Shown: one piece after another, positions 49,160-50,367 of the stretch | Position numbering within the stretch: the stretch's first letter is position 1 | Layout: the number at the start of each line of letters is the position of its first letter | NCBI GenBank assembly: GCA_019240655.1 | Contig: JAFAXX010000015.1 | Coordinates: 1 to 50,367, forward strand | DNA: 50,367 bases | Direction of reading: 5' to 3' | Source: Solirubrobacterales bacterium | GTDB taxonomy: Bacteria > Actinomycetota > Thermoleophilia > Solirubrobacterales > Solirubrobacteraceae | Made by a program: the position numbers and the translations under genes | The notes under the pieces: generated by a model | The model's database searches: none | What the model saw: only the letters and a program-made list of their open reading frames with translations | Told to the model about the DNA's origin: nothing

Positions 49160-50367
49160 ATGCCCGCCCAAGCCCGCCCCGGCGCCCCCGCCGGCGCCAA
49201 CCCTGACTCGGAGCGACCGAGCTTGCTCCGGCCCCTGGCCGACGACCTCCACGCACGCCGTGAGCGGATCAAGCGAGGGGGTGGCCCGGAGAAGATCAGA
49301 GCCCAGCACGAGAGTCAGAAGCTAACCGCGCGCGAGCGCATCGAGCTCCTGATCGACGCGGGCACGTTCGTCGAGCTCGGGATCCACGGCCGGCCGCACT
49401 TCTCGCAGCGGGCGATGGAGGGAAAGAATGCCCCCGCCGACGGGGTGATCACCGGCTACGGCAAGGTCAACGGCCGGCTGGCCGCGGTCGCCGCCTACGA
49501 CTTCACCGTGATGGCCGGTTCCATGGGGATGACCGGCGAGCTCAAGGTCGCGCGCCTGCGCGAGCTCGCGCTGAGCAAGCGGATCCCGATGATCTGGCTG
49601 CTCGACTCGGCCGGCGCCCGCATCCAGGAGGCGGTGGGCTCGCTGTTCGCCGGCAGCGGCCATCTGTTCCGCGAGGAGGTGATCGCCTCCGGGGTGATCC
49701 CGCAGATCGCCGCCCTGATGGGTCCATGCGCCGCGGGCACCGCCTACATCCCGGGGCTGGCCGACTTCGTACCGATGGTCAAGGGCCGCGGCTCGATGGC
49801 GCTGGCCGGCCCGCACCTGGTCAGAGCGGCGATCGGCGAAGACGTCACCCAGGAGGAGCTCGGCGGCTCTCGCGTGCACTGCCGGAAGTCCGGCGTCGGC
49901 GACCTCGAGACCGAGGACGACGCCGACACGATCGTGAAGATCAAGGAGTACCTCTCCTACTTTCCGCAGAGCTGTGAGGACGCGCTACCGGTACACCCGA
50001 GCAGCGACCCGATCGACCGCGGCGACGAGGAGCTGCTGGACATCCTCCCGGACTCCAATCGCAAGCCCTACGACATGTACGAGGTCATCCGCCGGATCGT
50101 CGACGACGGCGTTTACTTCGACCTGAAGCCGCAGTTCGCGAGGACGATCATCACCTGCCTGGCGCGCTTCGGCGGTCGTCCCGCCGGGATCGTCGCCAAC
50201 CAGCCCCGGCAACTTGGCGGCATCCTCGACAACGACTCGGCCGACAAGGCGGCGCGGTTCATCAACCTGTGCAACGCATTCGGCCTTCCGCTGGTGTTCC
50301 TGATGGACGTGCCCGGGTTCATGGTGGGGACGAAGGTCGAGCAGGCGGGGATCATCCGCCACGGCGC
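49160..50367 (+). CDS. Acyl-CoA carboxylase carboxyltransferase subunit, 5' part
   Basis: An incomplete reading frame, open from ATG 49160 to the window end (402 codons). It is the CoA carboxyltransferase (PccB/AccD-type) of a biotin-dependent carboxylase: ARERIELLIDAGTFVELG, YDFTVMAGSMGMTGELKVARLRELAL, DSAGARIQEAVGSLFAGSG, PCAAGTAYIPGLADFVPMV, then the second crotonase half with GGRPAGIVANQPRQLGGILDNDSADKAARFINLCNAFGLPLVFLMDVPGFMVG. Substrate may be propionyl-, methylcrotonyl- or another acyl-CoA. The biotin carrier at 37887 could serve it. Confidence 0.93.
   Translation, partial: MPAQARPGAPAGANPDSERPSLLRPLADDLHARRERIKRGGGPEKIRAQHESQKLTARERIELLIDAGTFVELGIHGRPHFSQRAMEGKNAPADGVITGYGKVNGRLAAVAAYDFTVMAGSMGMTGELKVARLRELALSKRIPMIWLLDSAGARIQEAVGSLFAGSGHLFREEVIASGVIPQIAALMGPCAAGTAYIPGLADFVPMVKGRGSMALAGPHLVRAAIGEDVTQEELGGSRVHCRKSGVGDLETEDDADTIVKIKEYLSYFPQSCEDALPVHPSSDPIDRGDEELLDILPDSNRKPYDMYEVIRRIVDDGVYFDLKPQFARTIITCLARFGGRPAGIVANQPRQLGGILDNDSADKAARFINLCNAFGLPLVFLMDVPGFMVGTKVEQAGIIRHG

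Overview
The window is very GC-rich actinobacterial chromosome, most like the class Thermoleophilia (Solirubrobacterales-like). The assignment is inferred from base composition, many GTG/TTG starts, a zinc-type S14, TANNNT -10 boxes placed directly before start codons, and the kinds of accessory family present. No database was searched.

Region 1 (1-12,665) is the 3' part of the S10-spc-alpha ribosomal supercluster, all on the + strand: rpsC (3' end only), rplP, rpmC, rpsQ, rplN, rplX, rplE, rpsN, rpsH, rplF, rplR, rpsE, rpmD, rplO, secY, adk, map, rpmJ, rpsM, rpsK, rpsD, rpoA, rplQ, truA. Many stop/start codons overlap, so translation is probably coupled. S3, S17 and S5 carry long low-complexity extensions, and infA is not visible between map and rpmJ.

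Region 2 (12,666-19,721) has a repeat-rich spacer, an AbiEi-like/DUF559 nuclease-like protein, surE-ligA, a PBP4-type carboxypeptidase, a patatin-like lipase and a tiny HTH protein. Region 3 (19,894-32,080) is mostly accessory. It holds two sigma factors fused to a zinc anti-sigma motif and a membrane segment, tRNA-Pro(CGG), a CHRD protein, two proteins without a known function, an ArsR-type regulator divergent from a small Cys/His protein across an operator-like repeat, an MBL hydrolase, a leucine dehydrogenase-type gene with no visible normal start codon, and an aldehyde dehydrogenase.

Region 4 (32,153-46,807) has a CcdA-like protein, a ZIP transporter behind a DtxR/IdeR-like box, a decayed GH15 gene with three lesions, PNPOx and Nudix proteins, rubredoxin, a biotin carrier, a metal-binding-domain protein with an acyltransferase, an acyl-CoA ligase, a Ser-rich membrane protein coupled to apbE, a cupin behind a six-codon leader ORF, a CDF efflux protein, YqgE and a CDGSH protein. 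Region 5 (46,861-50,367) is acyl-CoA metabolism: acyl-CoA dehydrogenase, enoyl-CoA hydratase and the 5' part of a biotin-dependent carboxyltransferase.

Several metabolic genes could serve one theme, branched-chain amino acid and fatty acid breakdown: leucine dehydrogenase, biotin carrier, acyl-CoA ligase, acyl-CoA dehydrogenase, hydratase and carboxyltransferase. No complete, obviously new multi-gene system is evident. The best candidates for novelty are the paired membrane sigma fusions, the ArsR/small-protein pair and the uncharacterised proteins at 23.6-25.8 kb.
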